Numbered from the stretch's first letter, positions 32,151 through 41,833 are shown. The stretch: 64,000 nucleotides of DNA from Actinotalea caeni (GCF_009733795.1 NZ_WNXX01000017.1:1-64000), one strand, 5' to 3'. Notes: a model not told the origin generated them from the sequence alone. Numbers and translations are program-made.

Positions 32151-33047
32151 GTGACCCACGAGCACCCGGGTGAGGCCGCACAGGGCCTCCTCACGCCCGT
32201 GGACGTGCGCACGCTCGCCGAGCACCTCGGGGTGCGCCCCACCAAGGCGCTCGGCCAGAACTTCGTCATCGACGGCGGGACGATCCGCCGCATCGTCCGC
32301 GCGGCCGGCGTGGCCGCCGAGGACCACGTCCTCGAGATCGGCCCCGGGCTGGGGTCGCTGACGCTCGGCCTGCTGGCCACCGGCGCCGACGTCGTGGCCG
32401 TCGAGATCGACGAGCGGCTCGCGACGGCGCTGCCGGGCACGGTCGCCCGCGTGGCGCCCGAGGTCGCGCCACGGCTCGCGGTGGTCCACGCCGACGCGAT
32501 GGACCTCACCGGCGTCCTCGACCGGGTCGGGCACCCCACCCGGCTGGTCGCCAACCTTCCCTACAACGTCGCCGTCCCGGTGCTGCTGCACGTGCTGCAG
32601 GTGCTGCCGTCGGTGACGTCGGCGCTCGTCATGGTGCAGGCCGAGGTCGCCGACCGGCTGGTCGCGCCGCCCGGCTCGCGCACGTACGGCGTGCCGTCGG
32701 CGAAGGCGGCCTGGTACGCCGACGCGCGGCGTGCCGGATCGGTCGGCCGGTCGGTGTTCTGGCCGGTGCCGAACGTCGACTCCGCGCTCGTGCGGCTCGA
32801 CCGCCGGCAGCCCCCGACGACGACCGCCACGCGCGAGGCGACGTTCGCCGTCGTCGACGCGGCGTTCGCGCAGCGGCGCAAGACGCTGCGGGCGGCCCTC
32901 GCCGGGTGGGCGGGGTCCGCGGACCGCGCCGAGCGTGTGCTGCGCGCCGCGGGCATCGACCCCACGCTGCGGGGCGAGCGCCTCGACATCACCGCGTTCG
33001 CCGCGATCGCGGAGGCCGCCGCGGCCGAGGCGGGGAGCGAGGCGTGA
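32151..33047 (+). CDS. rsmA: 16S rRNA dimethyladenosine transferase KsgA/RsmA
   Basis: KsgA dimethylates two adjacent adenosines near the 3' end of 16S rRNA and acts as a late 30S assembly checkpoint. The 298-residue product shows [11 protein letters not shown] (about 31-41), the SAM motif [12 protein letters not shown] (60-71), AVEIDERL, and the catalytic NLPYNV (135-140). The C-terminal part ([12 protein letters not shown], ...[20 protein letters not shown]) is typical. GGGAGG lies eight bases before the GTG at 32151. Its TGA overlaps the ispE start (GTGA). Confidence 0.95.
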   Translation: MTHEHPGEAAQGLLTPVDVRTLAEHLGVRPTKALGQNFVIDGGTIRRIVRAAGVAAEDHVLEIGPGLGSLTLGLLATGADVVAVEIDERLATALPGTVARVAPEVAPRLAVVHADAMDLTGVLDRVGHPTRLVANLPYNVAVPVLLHVLQVLPSVTSALVMVQAEVADRLVAPPGSRTYGVPSAKAAWYADARRAGSVGRSVFWPVPNVDSALVRLDRRQPPTTTATREATFAVVDAAFAQRRKTLRAALAGWAGSADRAERVLRAAGIDPTLRGERLDITAFAAIAEAAAAEAGSEA

Positions 33048-33973
33048 GCCACCCGCCGCACGCCGTGCACGTGCGCGCGCCGGGCAAGATCAACATCGCG
33101 CTGCGCGTCGGCTCGCCCCGCCCGGACGGCTACCACCCGCTGGCGACCGTGTTCCAGGCCGTGAGCCTGTACGAGGACGTCGTGGCCGAGCCGGCCCCCG
33201 ACATCTCCGTGACGGTCACCGGCCGGCACGCCGCGCAGGTGCCCACGGACCGTTCCAACCTGGCGTGGCGGGCGGCGAAGCTGCTCGCCGACGCCACCGG
33301 CACCGACACCGGCGTCCGACTGCACGTCACCAAGGGCGTACCCACAGCCGGCGGGATGGGCGGCGGCTCGGCCGACGCAGCCGCGACGCTGCTCGCCTGC
33401 GACCTGCTCTGGGGCACCGGGCTCGCGCGCGAGGAGCTGGGCGAGCTGGCCGCCGAGCTCGGCGCCGACGTGCCGTTCGCGCTCACGGGGCACACCGCCG
33501 TCGGCGTCGGGCGTGGTGACGTGCTGACCCCGGCGCTGGCGCGCGGACGGTTCGCGTGGGTGCTGGCGCTGTCGGACCGCGGGCTGTCGACGCCGTCGGT
33601 CTTCCGTGCCTGGGACGCGCTGCACCCGGACCCGGTGCCGTCACCCGTGCTCGACCCGGACCTCATGAGCGCACTGGTCGCCGCCGACCCTCGCACGCTC
33701 GCGCGGCACCTCGTCAACGACCTCCAGCAGGCCGCGCTCGAGCTGCGCCCCGACCTCGGTGACGTGCTCGAGGTGATGGCCGGGACGCCCGCGCTGGGCA
33801 CGATCGTGTCCGGCAGCGGCCCGACCGTGGCGGCGCTCGCGAGCGGACCGGGCGACGCGGCGCGGATCGCCGAGGCGGTCACCGCGGCAGAGGTGGCCTC
33901 GGAGGTGCTGGTCGTGACCGGGCCGGTGCAGGGGGCCCGGCTGCTCGAGCACGTGCGCGGCGACGACGACTGA
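33044..33973 (+). CDS. ispE: 4-diphosphocytidyl-2-C-methyl-D-erythritol kinase
   Basis: IspE phosphorylates CDP-methylerythritol in the MEP route to isoprenoids. The 309-residue GHMP kinase has [14 protein letters not shown] (Lys15) near the start, the ATP-binding GHMP motif [17 protein letters not shown] (100-116), the catalytic Asp142 in LGADVPFAL, and the C-terminal [12 protein letters not shown] loop. It overlaps ksgA by four bases, so the two are translationally coupled. Confidence 0.95.
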   Translation: MSHPPHAVHVRAPGKINIALRVGSPRPDGYHPLATVFQAVSLYEDVVAEPAPDISVTVTGRHAAQVPTDRSNLAWRAAKLLADATGTDTGVRLHVTKGVPTAGGMGGGSADAAATLLACDLLWGTGLAREELGELAAELGADVPFALTGHTAVGVGRGDVLTPALARGRFAWVLALSDRGLSTPSVFRAWDALHPDPVPSPVLDPDLMSALVAADPRTLARHLVNDLQQAALELRPDLGDVLEVMAGTPALGTIVSGSGPTVAALASGPGDAARIAEAVTAAEVASEVLVVTGPVQGARLLEHVRGDDD

Positions 33974-33997
33974 GACGCAGGGCCGGGCGCCCACGGC

Positions 33998-34489
33998 TCA
34001 GGAGCGGTCGAACGGCTCCATGAGCGTGCGCAGGGCGTCGGTCAGGGCGGCGCGGGTGCCGCCGTCGAGGTCGGCCAGCAGCGTGCTCTCGCGGTCCAGC
34101 AGGTCCGACATCGCCGCGTCGACCGCCTCCGCGCCCGGCGCGGTGAGCCGGACGACGACGACGCGCCGGTCCTTCGGGTCGCCGTGCCGCTCGACCAGCC
34201 CGGCCGCGACCAGCCGGTCGATGCGGTTGGTCATCGTCCCGGAGGACACCAGCGTCTGCGACATCAGCACGCCCGGCGTCAGCTCGTAGGGCGCCCCGGC
34301 GCGCCGCAGCGCCGAGAGCACGTCGAACGCCCACGGCTCCAGGCCGCGCGAGGCGAACGCGGCGCGGCGGGCGAGCTCGAGGTGCCGGGCCAGACGCGAG
34401 ATGCGCGAGAAGACGTGCAGCGGCTCGGGGTCGAGGTCCGGCCGCTCCCTGCGCCAGGCGGCGACGATCCTGTCGACCTCGTCCTCCAT
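33998..34489 (-). CDS. MarR-family transcriptional regulator
   Basis: The 163-residue winged-helix protein has the MarR layout: FSRISRLARHLELARRAAFASRGLEPWAFDVLSALRR, then LTPGVLMSQTLVSSGTMTNRIDRLVAAGLVERHGDPKDRRVVVVRLTAPG, which is the recognition helix plus wing with the DxR basic residues. Effector and targets are unknown. It is divergent from the adjacent 212-residue gene; the 84-base gap contains the palindrome GCACCGGTGC (34509-34518), a possible operator. Confidence 0.88.
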   Translation of the reverse strand: MEDEVDRIVAAWRRERPDLDPEPLHVFSRISRLARHLELARRAAFASRGLEPWAFDVLSALRRAGAPYELTPGVLMSQTLVSSGTMTNRIDRLVAAGLVERHGDPKDRRVVVVRLTAPGAEAVDAAMSDLLDRESTLLADLDGGTRAALTDALRTLMEPFDRS

Positions 34490-34573
34490 GGGGGTGAGGG
34501 TACGGGACGCACCGGTGCCGGACCCCCGCGCGGCCGGTGGCGTGGCGGCGGGCGGAGGAGGCATGGTGGAGCC

Positions 34574-35212
34574 ATGGGGCTGGTCAGCGAGGCGTTCTAC
34601 GACGGTGACGAGCAGACGGGGGTGCTGCTGCGCGACAGCAGGGCCGAGGAGCTGGCGACGTTCGTGGCGTTCCGGCTCGACGACGGCCAGGTCTACCGGG
34701 CCGAGCAGGTGACCGCGCTCGGGGCGGAGCCGACGGCCTGGACGTCGTTCCGCTTCGTGGAGACGCTGTCGGGCACGGTGACCACGGGCGTCCGCGAGGA
34801 CGGCCGGGTGGTGCTCGACGGCGCCGTCCTCGACGGCGACGTGGTGCCCTCCTACCTCGGGTGGCGTGTGCTGTGCGACCTGGCGAGCCGCGGTGGCGAC
34901 CGGGTGGCGTTCCGCCAGGTCGACGAGCACGGCGACCGCGAGGTGCACGACGCCCAGCTGGTCGCGCGGGTCCCCGAGGAGGTCACGCTGCCGGGCGCCG
35001 ACGGCGTCGAGCTCGCGCACCGCTACGACATGCTCCTCGACGGCCGGCCCTACACCTCGTTCTGGTGGGACGGCCGCGCGGTCGTCGCGAGCGACTGGAC
35101 CGCGGGCGCCATGTCGGTGCTCGTGCCGGACCTGGAGGCCGCGCTCGCCGGCTGCCCGGTGCTCGCCGCCGAGGCCGCGCGGGCCTGGGTCGCGGGTCGG
35201 CACCTGGCCTGA
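34574..35212 (+). CDS. Hypothetical protein divergent from a MarR regulator
   Basis: I do not recognise a family. The 212-residue soluble protein (MGLVSEAFYDGDEQTGVLLRD...) is rich in acidic residues and beta-type segments, with no signal peptide or membrane helix. Trp-rich YTSFWWDGRAVVASDW near the C-terminus may form a pocket. It is transcribed away from the MarR gene, so it is a candidate target of that regulator. Confidence 0.55.
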   Translation: MGLVSEAFYDGDEQTGVLLRDSRAEELATFVAFRLDDGQVYRAEQVTALGAEPTAWTSFRFVETLSGTVTTGVREDGRVVLDGAVLDGDVVPSYLGWRVLCDLASRGGDRVAFRQVDEHGDREVHDAQLVARVPEEVTLPGADGVELAHRYDMLLDGRPYTSFWWDGRAVVASDWTAGAMSVLVPDLEAALAGCPVLAAEAARAWVAGRHLA

Positions 35213-35236
35213 GGTCGCGCCCCCGCCGCCGGGTGC

Positions 35237-35887
35237 TCAGTCCTGCGGGTCGGTGCGGGTGCGCCACGCTCGGGACAGCTGTGGGTCCGGCTCGATGCCG
35301 CGCAGCCCGTTCCACGCGAGGTTGACGAGGTGCGCCGCGACCTCAGCCTTGCCGGGCGAGCGCGCCTCGAGCCACCACTGCCCCGTCAGCGCGATCATCC
35401 CGACGAGCATCTGGGCGTACATCGGCGCGTGCTCGGCGTCGAACCCCTGCCGCGTGAACTGCGCGGCGAGGATGTGCTCGACCTGGCTGGCGACGTCGCC
35501 GATGAGGGACGAGAAGGTGCCGGTGGCCTGTGCGACGGGGGAGTCCCGCACGAGGATCCGGAAGCCGTCGGTGTTCTCCTCGATGTAGTCCAGCAGCGCG
35601 AACGCCGCCGCCTCGACCGTCACCTTGGGGTGCCCGCCGCGCGACAGGGCGGCCGAGAGCGAACCGAGCAGCGCGTCGACCTCACGGTCGACGATGACGG
35701 CGTAGAGGCCCTCCTTGCCGCCGAAGTGCTCGTACACGACCGGCTTGGACACCTTCGCGCGCGCCGCGATCTCCTCGACGCTCGTCGCGTCGAAGCCCTT
35801 CTCGGCGAAGAGCGAGCGGCCGATCGTCAGCAGCTGCTCACGGCGCTGCTGCCCGGTCATCCGGTGCCGTCGGGGGGTCTCGCTCAC
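35237..35887 (-). CDS. TetR-family transcriptional regulator
   Basis: The 216-residue protein begins with a typical TetR helix-turn-helix (QQRREQLLTIGRSLFAEKGFDATSVEEIAARAKVSKPVVYEHFGGKEGLYAVIVDRE), followed by a helical ligand-binding domain. Ligand and targets are unknown. A TetR gene of this type often lies near glmU in actinomycetes. It ends 24 bases from the convergent 212-residue gene and may be read with the upstream DinB-fold gene 70 bases away. Confidence 0.88.
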   Translation of the reverse strand: MSETPRRHRMTGQQRREQLLTIGRSLFAEKGFDATSVEEIAARAKVSKPVVYEHFGGKEGLYAVIVDREVDALLGSLSAALSRGGHPKVTVEAAAFALLDYIEENTDGFRILVRDSPVAQATGTFSSLIGDVASQVEHILAAQFTRQGFDAEHAPMYAQMLVGMIALTGQWWLEARSPGKAEVAAHLVNLAWNGLRGIEPDPQLSRAWRTRTDPQD

Positions 35888-35957
35888 GCCGCCATCATGC
35901 CGCAGCGCACCACCGGCCCCGCCCCGCCCGTCGCGCGCGCGGGCCGTGCGGCAGCCG

Positions 35958-36710
35958 TCAGGGCGTCAGACCGGCGGAGAGCACCGTGGCGAGCGAGTCG
36001 GGGTCGCCGGTGACGCGCAGCGCGGGGGAGTCCAGGTCGGCGCGGCCCCAGACGAGCAGCGCCAGGTCGCGCGCGGGACCGGCGAGCACGCAGCTGCCCG
36101 TCGCGTCGTCGGCCGCGAGGAAGGGCACCTCGGCCCCGGTCTCGTCGGGGACCGCGGTCACGCGCACCGGCGGCGCGGCCACGCGGCCCAGCCGGACCTG
36201 GCGCGGGTGCATGACGGTCGCGACCTCGTCGAGGCAGTCGAGCCAGGCCTCGGGGCCGGGCTCGTACGGCTCGCCGAGCGCGGTGCGCAGGTCCCACAGG
36301 TGCACGAGCGTCTCCAGCGCCTGCCGCCGGTGCCAGAACCGCACGGTGCCGCGCTGCTGCTCGCGCGGCACCCCGTCGTCGAGCAGCGTCCAGGCGCGTG
36401 CGTCGGGGTCGAGCTCGGCGAGCGTGGCGCGCAGCTCCGCCGCGCACTCGGCGTAGAGCACCGGCAGGTCGAAGGGGCCGCGACCGAGCGGCGTCTCGCG
36501 ACGCCGTCGTGCCTGGGCCGCCGCCCAGTGGTGCACCCGCGCCAGGTGGACGACGAGGTTGCTCACGCGCCAGCGGCCGCACCAGGGCACGCGCACCGTC
36601 GGGTCGGCCACCTCGACCGTGCGCAGGAACGCGTCCTGGCGGTCCGCGAGCGCTGCGAGGTGGTCGAGGTGGTCGAGGTGGTCCAGACCACCCTGTGTGC
36701 TCTCGGTCAC
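35958..36710 (-). CDS. DinB-fold mycothiol-dependent (maleylpyruvate isomerase-like) protein
   Basis: The 250-residue protein matches the actinobacterial TIGR03083/MDMPI family: an N-terminal DinB-like four-helix bundle with metal-binding histidines (VVHLARVHHW, then WHRRQALETLVHLWDLRTALG) and a smaller C-terminal domain. Family members include mycothiol-dependent maleylpyruvate isomerase; most have unknown substrates and use mycothiol. It has an unusual LDHLDHLDHL run near the N-terminus, encoded by repeats of GGTCGAGGT on the plus strand. The GTG at 36710 follows no clear ribosome site. Confidence 0.78.
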   Translation of the reverse strand: MTESTQGGLDHLDHLDHLAALADRQDAFLRTVEVADPTVRVPWCGRWRVSNLVVHLARVHHWAAAQARRRRETPLGRGPFDLPVLYAECAAELRATLAELDPDARAWTLLDDGVPREQQRGTVRFWHRRQALETLVHLWDLRTALGEPYEPGPEAWLDCLDEVATVMHPRQVRLGRVAAPPVRVTAVPDETGAEVPFLAADDATGSCVLAGPARDLALLVWGRADLDSPALRVTGDPDSLATVLSAGLTP

Positions 36711-36829
36711 GCCGCGACGATAACCAGCGGCTGCGACACCCGGCGGGCGAGCCGTGCGCACACCGCGACGTGCCGGCCGGTGCGAGGCGCGTCGACGCCC
36801 GGGGCGCGGCGCCCCGACGCCGTTCCTGG

Positions 36830-36835
36830 CAGACT
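36830..36835 (+). promoter_or_regulatory. -10 box of tRNA-Gln
   Basis: CAGACT lies 11 bases upstream of the tRNA. Confidence 0.4.
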
Positions 36836-36846
36836 GACCCCCGCCA

Positions 36847-36918
36847 TCCGCCCTGGTGTAACGGCAGCACTCCGGCCTTTGGAGCCGTGCGGTCCAGGTT
36901 CGAATCCTGGGGGCGGAG
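36847..36918 (+). tRNA. tRNA-Gln (anticodon TTG)
   Basis: A 72-base cloverleaf: acceptor stem TCCGCCC/GGGCGGA, short D loop, anticodon loop CTTTGGA with TTG at 34-36, T loop TTCGAAT and discriminator G. The outermost anticodon-stem pair is a C-T mismatch. The CCA end is not encoded. It precedes glmU, the usual actinobacterial position. Confidence 0.93.
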
Positions 36919-36945
36919 CGTGCTCGGGCGTCACGAGCGCCGCGT

Positions 36946-36951
36946 TACAGT
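36946..36951 (+). promoter_or_regulatory. -10 box of glmU (leaderless type)
   Basis: TACAGT ends six bases before the GTG at 36958. Confidence 0.5.
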
Positions 36952-36957
36952 GGCCCG

Positions 36958-38451
36958 GTGACCAGCCCCGCCGCCGTCATCGTCCTCGCCGCGGGCGCCG
37001 GTACCCGGATGAAGTCCGCGACGCCGAAGGTCCTCCACCGCATCGGCGGCCGCACCCTGCTGGGTCACGTGCTCGCCACCGCGCGCGCCCTCGACCCCGC
37101 GCACCTCGTCACGGTCGTGCGCCACGAGCGCGAGGCGGTCGCCGCCCACGTCGCCGAGGTGGACCCGGCCGCGCTGATCGCCGACCAGGACGACGTCCCG
37201 GGCACCGGCCGCGCCGTGCAGTGCGCCCTCGAGGCGCTGGAGGCCGCGACCGGCGCGCCCTGCGAGGGCGCCGTCGTCGTGCTCGCCGGGGACGTGCCAC
37301 TGCTCGACGCTGGCACGCTGGCCGCGCTGCTGGAGGCCCACGAGGCCGACGGCAACGCGGTGACCGCGCTGTCCACGCTCGTCGAGGACCCGACCGGCTA
37401 CGGCCGCGTCGTGCGCGGCCCGGACGGCGAGGTCACCGGCGTCGTCGAGCACAAGGACGCCACCCCCGAGCAGCTCGCGATCAACGAGATCAACGCCTCG
37501 GTGTACGTCTTCGACGGGGCCGCGCTGCGCGAGGGGCTCAGCGGCGTCGACCGCGACAACGCGCAGGGCGAGGTCTACCTGACCGACGTGCTCGCGCTCG
37601 CGCGCCGCGCGGGTCGCCGCGTCGCCGCCCTCGTCGCGGAGGACTCGATCGTCGTCGAGGGCGTCAACGACCGCACCCAGCTGGCGACGCTCGGCGCCGA
37701 GCTCAACCGCCGCACGCTGACCCGCTGGATGCTCGAGGGCGTCACGGTCGTCGACCCCGCGACCACGTGGGTCGACGTCGAGGTCGAGCTCGCGCCCGAC
37801 GTCACGCTGCTGCCCGGCACCCAGCTGCACGGTGCCACCACGGTGGCGACCGGCGCTGTCATCGGCCCGGACACCACGCTGACCGACGTCGAGGTGGGGG
37901 AGGGCGCGACCGTCGCCCGCACCCACGGCAGCCTGGCGATCGTCGGCGCCGGCGCCAGCGTCGGACCGTTCTCCTACCTGCGGCCCGGCACCGTGCTCGG
38001 CGCCCAGGGCAAGATCGGCGCCTACGTCGAGACCAAGAACGCCGAGATCGGCGCCGGGTCCAAGGTGCCGCACCTGTCCTACATCGGTGACGCGACGATC
38101 GGCGAGCACACCAACGTCGGTGCCGCGAGCGTCACCCTGAACTACGACGGCACGAACAAGCACCGCACGACGATCGGCTCCTACGTACGGATCGGTGGCG
38201 ACACGATGATGGTCGCCCCGGTCACGGTGGGCGACGGCGCCTACACCGGCGCCGGCGCCGTCCTGCGCCGCGACGTGCCACCGGGTGCGCTGGCGGTGAC
38301 CACCGGCTCCCAGCGCAACATCGAGGGCTGGGTGGCGAGCCGGTTCCCGGACAGCGCCGCGGCCCGCGCCGCCGCTGCCGCGCAGCCGACAGACGAGCAG
38401 CCGCCCGCACCGACGGGCGACGCGGAGCCGACCGACGGGGACCCCTCATGA
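36958..38451 (+). CDS. glmU: Bifunctional GlmU (GlcN-1-P acetyltransferase / GlcNAc-1-P uridyltransferase)
   Basis: GlmU makes UDP-GlcNAc for peptidoglycan, mycothiol and other glycans. The 497-residue product has the uridyltransferase domain with VLAAGAGTRMKSATPKVLH (about 9-27) and VVLAGDVPLLD, then a left-handed beta-helix acetyltransferase domain (about 260-460) with hexapeptide repeats and the catalytic region KNAEIGAGSKVPHLSYIGDATIGEHTNVGAAS. A Pro/Glu/Ala-rich tail of about 30 residues ends the protein. Its TGA overlaps the ATG of prs. Confidence 0.96.
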   Translation: MTSPAAVIVLAAGAGTRMKSATPKVLHRIGGRTLLGHVLATARALDPAHLVTVVRHEREAVAAHVAEVDPAALIADQDDVPGTGRAVQCALEALEAATGAPCEGAVVVLAGDVPLLDAGTLAALLEAHEADGNAVTALSTLVEDPTGYGRVVRGPDGEVTGVVEHKDATPEQLAINEINASVYVFDGAALREGLSGVDRDNAQGEVYLTDVLALARRAGRRVAALVAEDSIVVEGVNDRTQLATLGAELNRRTLTRWMLEGVTVVDPATTWVDVEVELAPDVTLLPGTQLHGATTVATGAVIGPDTTLTDVEVGEGATVARTHGSLAIVGAGASVGPFSYLRPGTVLGAQGKIGAYVETKNAEIGAGSKVPHLSYIGDATIGEHTNVGAASVTLNYDGTNKHRTTIGSYVRIGGDTMMVAPVTVGDGAYTGAGAVLRRDVPPGALAVTTGSQRNIEGWVASRFPDSAAARAAAAAQPTDEQPPAPTGDAEPTDGDPS

Positions 38452-39431
38452 GCACCGGTATCACCAACCTCGGCGAGAAGCGTCTCGTCCTCGTCAGCGG
38501 CCGCGCGCACCCGCAGCTCGCGCACGACGTCGCCGCCGAGCTCGGCATCGACGTCGTGCCGACGACGGCGTACGACTTCGCGAACGGCGAGATCTACGTG
38601 CGCTACGCCGAGAGCGTCCGCGGTGCCGAGGCGTTCGTGCTGCAGTCCCACACCGCGCCGATCAACCAGTGGATCATGGAGCAGCTGCTCATGGTCGACG
38701 CGCTCAAGCGGGCGTCGGTCAACTCGATCACCGCGGTGCTGCCGTTCTACGGCTACGCGCGGCAGGACAAGAAGCACCGCGGCCGCGAGCCGATCTCGGC
38801 ACGCCTGATGGCCGACATGTTCGCCACCGCGGGTGCCGACCGGCTGATGAGCGTCGACCTGCACGCCGCGCAGACGCAGGGCTTCTTCGACGGCCCGGTC
38901 GACCACCTGTGGGCGATGCCGATCCTCACCGACTACGTGCGCTCGCGGGTCGACCTCGACAACGTCACGGTCGTCTCGCCCGACGCCGGCCGCATCCGGG
39001 TCGCCGAGCAGTGGGCCGCCAAGCTCGGCGGCTGCCCGCTGGCGTTCGTCCACAAGACCCGCGACATCTCCCGCCCCAACCAGGCCAAGGCCAACCGCGT
39101 GGTCGGCGAGGTCGAGGGCCGCGAGTGCGTGCTCGTCGACGACCTCATCGACACCGGCGGCACGATCGCCGAGGCGGTCAAGGTGCTGCTGGCCGACGGC
39201 GCCAGCTCGGTCGTCGTCGTCGCGACCCACGGCGTGCTCTCCGACCCGGCGTCCTCGCGGCTGCAGGAGTGCGGGGCGCGCGAGGTCGTCGTGACCGACA
39301 CGCTGCCGATCCCGCAGGAGAAGCAGTTCCCCACCCTGACGGTGCTGTCGATCGCACCGCTGATCGCGCGCGCGATCCGCGAGGTGTTCGACGACGGCTC
39401 GGTCACCAGCCTGTTCGACGGGAACTCCTAG
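38448..39431 (+). CDS. prs: Ribose-phosphate pyrophosphokinase
   Basis: Prs makes PRPP from ribose-5-phosphate and ATP for nucleotides, NAD, His and Trp. The 327-residue product has LVSGRAHPQLAHDVAAELG, PYGYARQDKKHRGREPISA-type catalytic flexible loop (about 99-118), the DLHAAQTQGFF metal site (137-147) and the PRPP loop VLVDDLIDTGGT (228-239). It overlaps glmU by four bases and shares its transcript. Confidence 0.96.
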   Translation: MSTGITNLGEKRLVLVSGRAHPQLAHDVAAELGIDVVPTTAYDFANGEIYVRYAESVRGAEAFVLQSHTAPINQWIMEQLLMVDALKRASVNSITAVLPFYGYARQDKKHRGREPISARLMADMFATAGADRLMSVDLHAAQTQGFFDGPVDHLWAMPILTDYVRSRVDLDNVTVVSPDAGRIRVAEQWAAKLGGCPLAFVHKTRDISRPNQAKANRVVGEVEGRECVLVDDLIDTGGTIAEAVKVLLADGASSVVVVATHGVLSDPASSRLQECGAREVVVTDTLPIPQEKQFPTLTVLSIAPLIARAIREVFDDGSVTSLFDGNS

Positions 39432-39450
39432 GCACCACGAGGGAGCAGCC

Positions 39451-40089
39451 ATGCACGGTCACGAGGGCGTCACCGTCACGGGTTCGGCGTCGGTCGACGT
39501 CGAGCCGGACATCGTCGTCGCCGACATGGGCGTCGATGTGCGCGACGACGACGTCTCGACCGCGCTCCGCGCTGCCGAGGCCGCGCTGGAGGAGATGCGC
39601 GCCGCGCTGCTGTCGCGCGGCGTCGAGCGGCCGGACATGCGGACGGCGCAGACCTCGATCTGGCGGCAGGACCGCACCGACGACAGCGGGGCCGTCGTCG
39701 GCACCACCGTGCACGTGCGCCTCGGGCTGCAGGTGACGCTGCGCGACACCGCCACGGCCGGCGAGCTCGTGCACGCCGCGCTCGCGGCCGCGGGTCCGGT
39801 CGCGCAGATGAACGGCCTGTCGTTCGCCGTCTCCGACGCGACGTCGGCCCTCGCGCAGGCGCGCGACGCGGCGTTCGACGAGGCGCTGGCCGCCGCGCAG
39901 CGCTACGCCGCGAGGGCCGGCCGCGTCCTCGGTCAGGTGGTCGCGGTGGTCGAGGAGCCCAGCGGCGGCCCCGTGCTGCCCCGCGCCCTCAAGGCAGGCG
40001 CGGAGATGGCGCTCGCGTCGCTGCCGGTCGAGCCGGGCGTCCAGGCGGTCTCGGCCTCGGTGCGGGTCACCTGGTCGTTCGCGGGCTGA
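39451..40089 (+). CDS. SIMPL-domain (DUF541) protein
   Basis: The 212-residue protein matches the SIMPL/DUF541 family: VTVTGSASVDVEPDIVVADMGVDV at the start, repeated beta-alpha units in the middle, and ARAGRVLGQVVAVVEEPSGGP near the end. No signal peptide is seen, although many relatives are exported. Family roles are poorly known. A GAGGGAG site precedes the ATG and the gene lies 19 bases after prs, so it may be on the same transcript. Confidence 0.78.
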   Translation: MHGHEGVTVTGSASVDVEPDIVVADMGVDVRDDDVSTALRAAEAALEEMRAALLSRGVERPDMRTAQTSIWRQDRTDDSGAVVGTTVHVRLGLQVTLRDTATAGELVHAALAAAGPVAQMNGLSFAVSDATSALAQARDAAFDEALAAAQRYAARAGRVLGQVVAVVEEPSGGPVLPRALKAGAEMALASLPVEPGVQAVSASVRVTWSFAG

Positions 40090-40119
40090 GCGTGCCCCAC
40101 CCGACCGGTCCGGCGTCGC

Positions 40120-41586
40120 TCAGCGCGGCGCGGACCCCGGCGGTCGCTGCCCGGGCGCGACGGCACCCCACCGGGCCGCCGCACGGGCGAGCCCGGCCGC
40201 GTCGTCCCCGCCGGGGTCCTGCTGCCAGGCGAGGTAGCCGTCGGGTCGCACGAGGACGGCGGGCGCGGCGGGGTCGGTCTCGACCGTCCGCACGACGGCG
40301 GCGGGATGGTGAGCGGCGAGCAGCCGCTGCGGCGCGGCGAGCACGAACCGCGCCGGCGACAGCGGCAGGTCGGTGCCGCCGCGGTGCGCGCGGGACCCGA
40401 CCGCCCGATGGCTGCCCGCGGGCGCCGGGTAGCGCAGCCCGACGCCGCTGACCCGGCCGACGAGCGCGGCCCGGACCCTCGGCAGGGAGGTCGCCGTCCG
40501 GATCGCGACGTCGCGCATCGCCCTGGTGACGGGGTCGCGGCGCAGCGCCGCGCGGATGAGGCCGCCACTGACCCGCAGCACCTGCGCACCGATCGGCTGC
40601 CGCTCGTCGTGGTAGGTGTCGAGCAGGTCGTCGCGGGCGCGCCCGTCGAGCACGGCCGCGAGCTTCCACGAGAGGTTGGCGGCGTCCTGCAGGCCGGTGT
40701 TCATCCCCATGCCGCCGGCGGGGGAGTGCACGTGCGCGGCGTCGCCGGCGAGCAGCGCCCTCCCGACGCGGTAGCGGCGGACCTGCCGCTCGTCGCTGTG
40801 GAAGCGTGACGTCCAGCGCGTCTCGCCCATCCCGAGGTCGGTGCCGAGCACGCGTTGGACGACGTCACGGACCTCCGCGAGCGAGACCGGTTCGTCGACG
40901 TCGGGCTCGCGGCGGGCGTCGCGGGCGATGACGCGGTACCAGCCGTCGCCGAAGGGGGCGACGAACACGAAGCCCTCCTGGTTGCCGCGTGCGGTCAGCA
41001 CGTCGGGCGGCGGGGACCCGAGCCGGACGTCGGCGAGCACGAGCGACCGGATCACCGACTCGCCCGGGAAGTCGAGGCCGAGCGCGTCCCGCACGCGCGA
41101 TCGGTGCCCGTCGGTGCCGACGACGTAGGCCGCCTCGGTGACCGTGGTGCCGCCGTCCTGGTCGACGCCGCTCAGCCGGACGCCGTCGTCGTCCTGCGTG
41201 AGATCGGTCACGGTGACGCCCTCGACGAGGCGGGCACCGTGGTCGAGCGCACGCTCGAGCAGCAGGCGTTCGACGTGGTGCTGCGGCGTCACGAGCACGA
41301 ACGGGAACGGGCTGTCGAGACCCGTGAGCGGGAGGGTCGCGCTCCCGAAGAGCTGGAGGCGGTCCACGGGCTGGCCGGTGGCGACGAGGGCCTCGGCGAG
41401 GCCGCGGACCCGCAGGTGCTCCAGGGTGCGCGCGTGCACCGCGAACGCGCGTGTGAGGTTCGAGCGCCCGAACCGCTTCTCGAGCACCAGCACGTCCGCA
41501 CCGGCCTCGGCCAGGTCGCCGGCGAGCAACAGACCGGTCGGCCCCGCCCCGACGACGACGACGTCCGCACCGGCCCCCGGGCTCAC
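40120..41586 (-). CDS. FAD-dependent aromatic-type monooxygenase (rifampicin monooxygenase-like)
   Basis: The 488-residue class A flavoprotein monooxygenase has VVVVGAGPTGLLLAGDLA (FAD ADP site, about 8-25), the DG motif GTDGHRSRVRDALG (about 158-171), and GRALLAGDAAHVHSPAGGMGMNTGLQDAANLSWKLAAV (about 285-322). The C-terminal thioredoxin-like domain ends in AVLVRPDGYLAWQ. This matches the TfdB/PheA/Rox group, whose members hydroxylate phenols, polyketides or rifampicin. Substrate and any resistance role are inferred only. It stands alone, convergent with the SIMPL gene. Confidence 0.85.
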   Translation of the reverse strand: MSPGAGADVVVVGAGPTGLLLAGDLAEAGADVLVLEKRFGRSNLTRAFAVHARTLEHLRVRGLAEALVATGQPVDRLQLFGSATLPLTGLDSPFPFVLVTPQHHVERLLLERALDHGARLVEGVTVTDLTQDDDGVRLSGVDQDGGTTVTEAAYVVGTDGHRSRVRDALGLDFPGESVIRSLVLADVRLGSPPPDVLTARGNQEGFVFVAPFGDGWYRVIARDARREPDVDEPVSLAEVRDVVQRVLGTDLGMGETRWTSRFHSDERQVRRYRVGRALLAGDAAHVHSPAGGMGMNTGLQDAANLSWKLAAVLDGRARDDLLDTYHDERQPIGAQVLRVSGGLIRAALRRDPVTRAMRDVAIRTATSLPRVRAALVGRVSGVGLRYPAPAGSHRAVGSRAHRGGTDLPLSPARFVLAAPQRLLAAHHPAAVVRTVETDPAAPAVLVRPDGYLAWQQDPGGDDAAGLARAAARWGAVAPGQRPPGSAPR

Positions 41587-41656
41587 GACCTCACCTCGTG
41601 CACCTGCTCGACGCTACGGCCCGTCCCCGGGCTCCGTCCAGGGCTCCGACCTCGGG

Positions 41657-41662
41657 TATGCT
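41657..41662 (+). promoter_or_regulatory. Candidate -10 box of the L25 gene
   Basis: TATGCT would give a leader of about 165 bases before the ATG at 41834. No clear -35 or known leader RNA motif is visible in it. Confidence 0.3.
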
Positions 41663-41833
41663 GGCCCGCGTTGCCTCGGCGAGGGACGTCGGACGGCCGT
41701 GCCACTCGGCCGCCGCGTGATCCTACGCACCGACAGTCCGTGATCGACGTGGTGGGGCGCTCGCGTGAGCGCTGTCCGCCCGGTGTCCCGCGTCGAGGAG
41801 CACCCGTTCTCCCCACGACGAAAGCGCACTCCC

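Noticed and set aside
40120-41586. Antibiotic-resistance call for the FAD monooxygenase
   Set aside because: Resemblance to rifampicin monooxygenases is at family level. Without residue-level comparison the substrate cannot be claimed.
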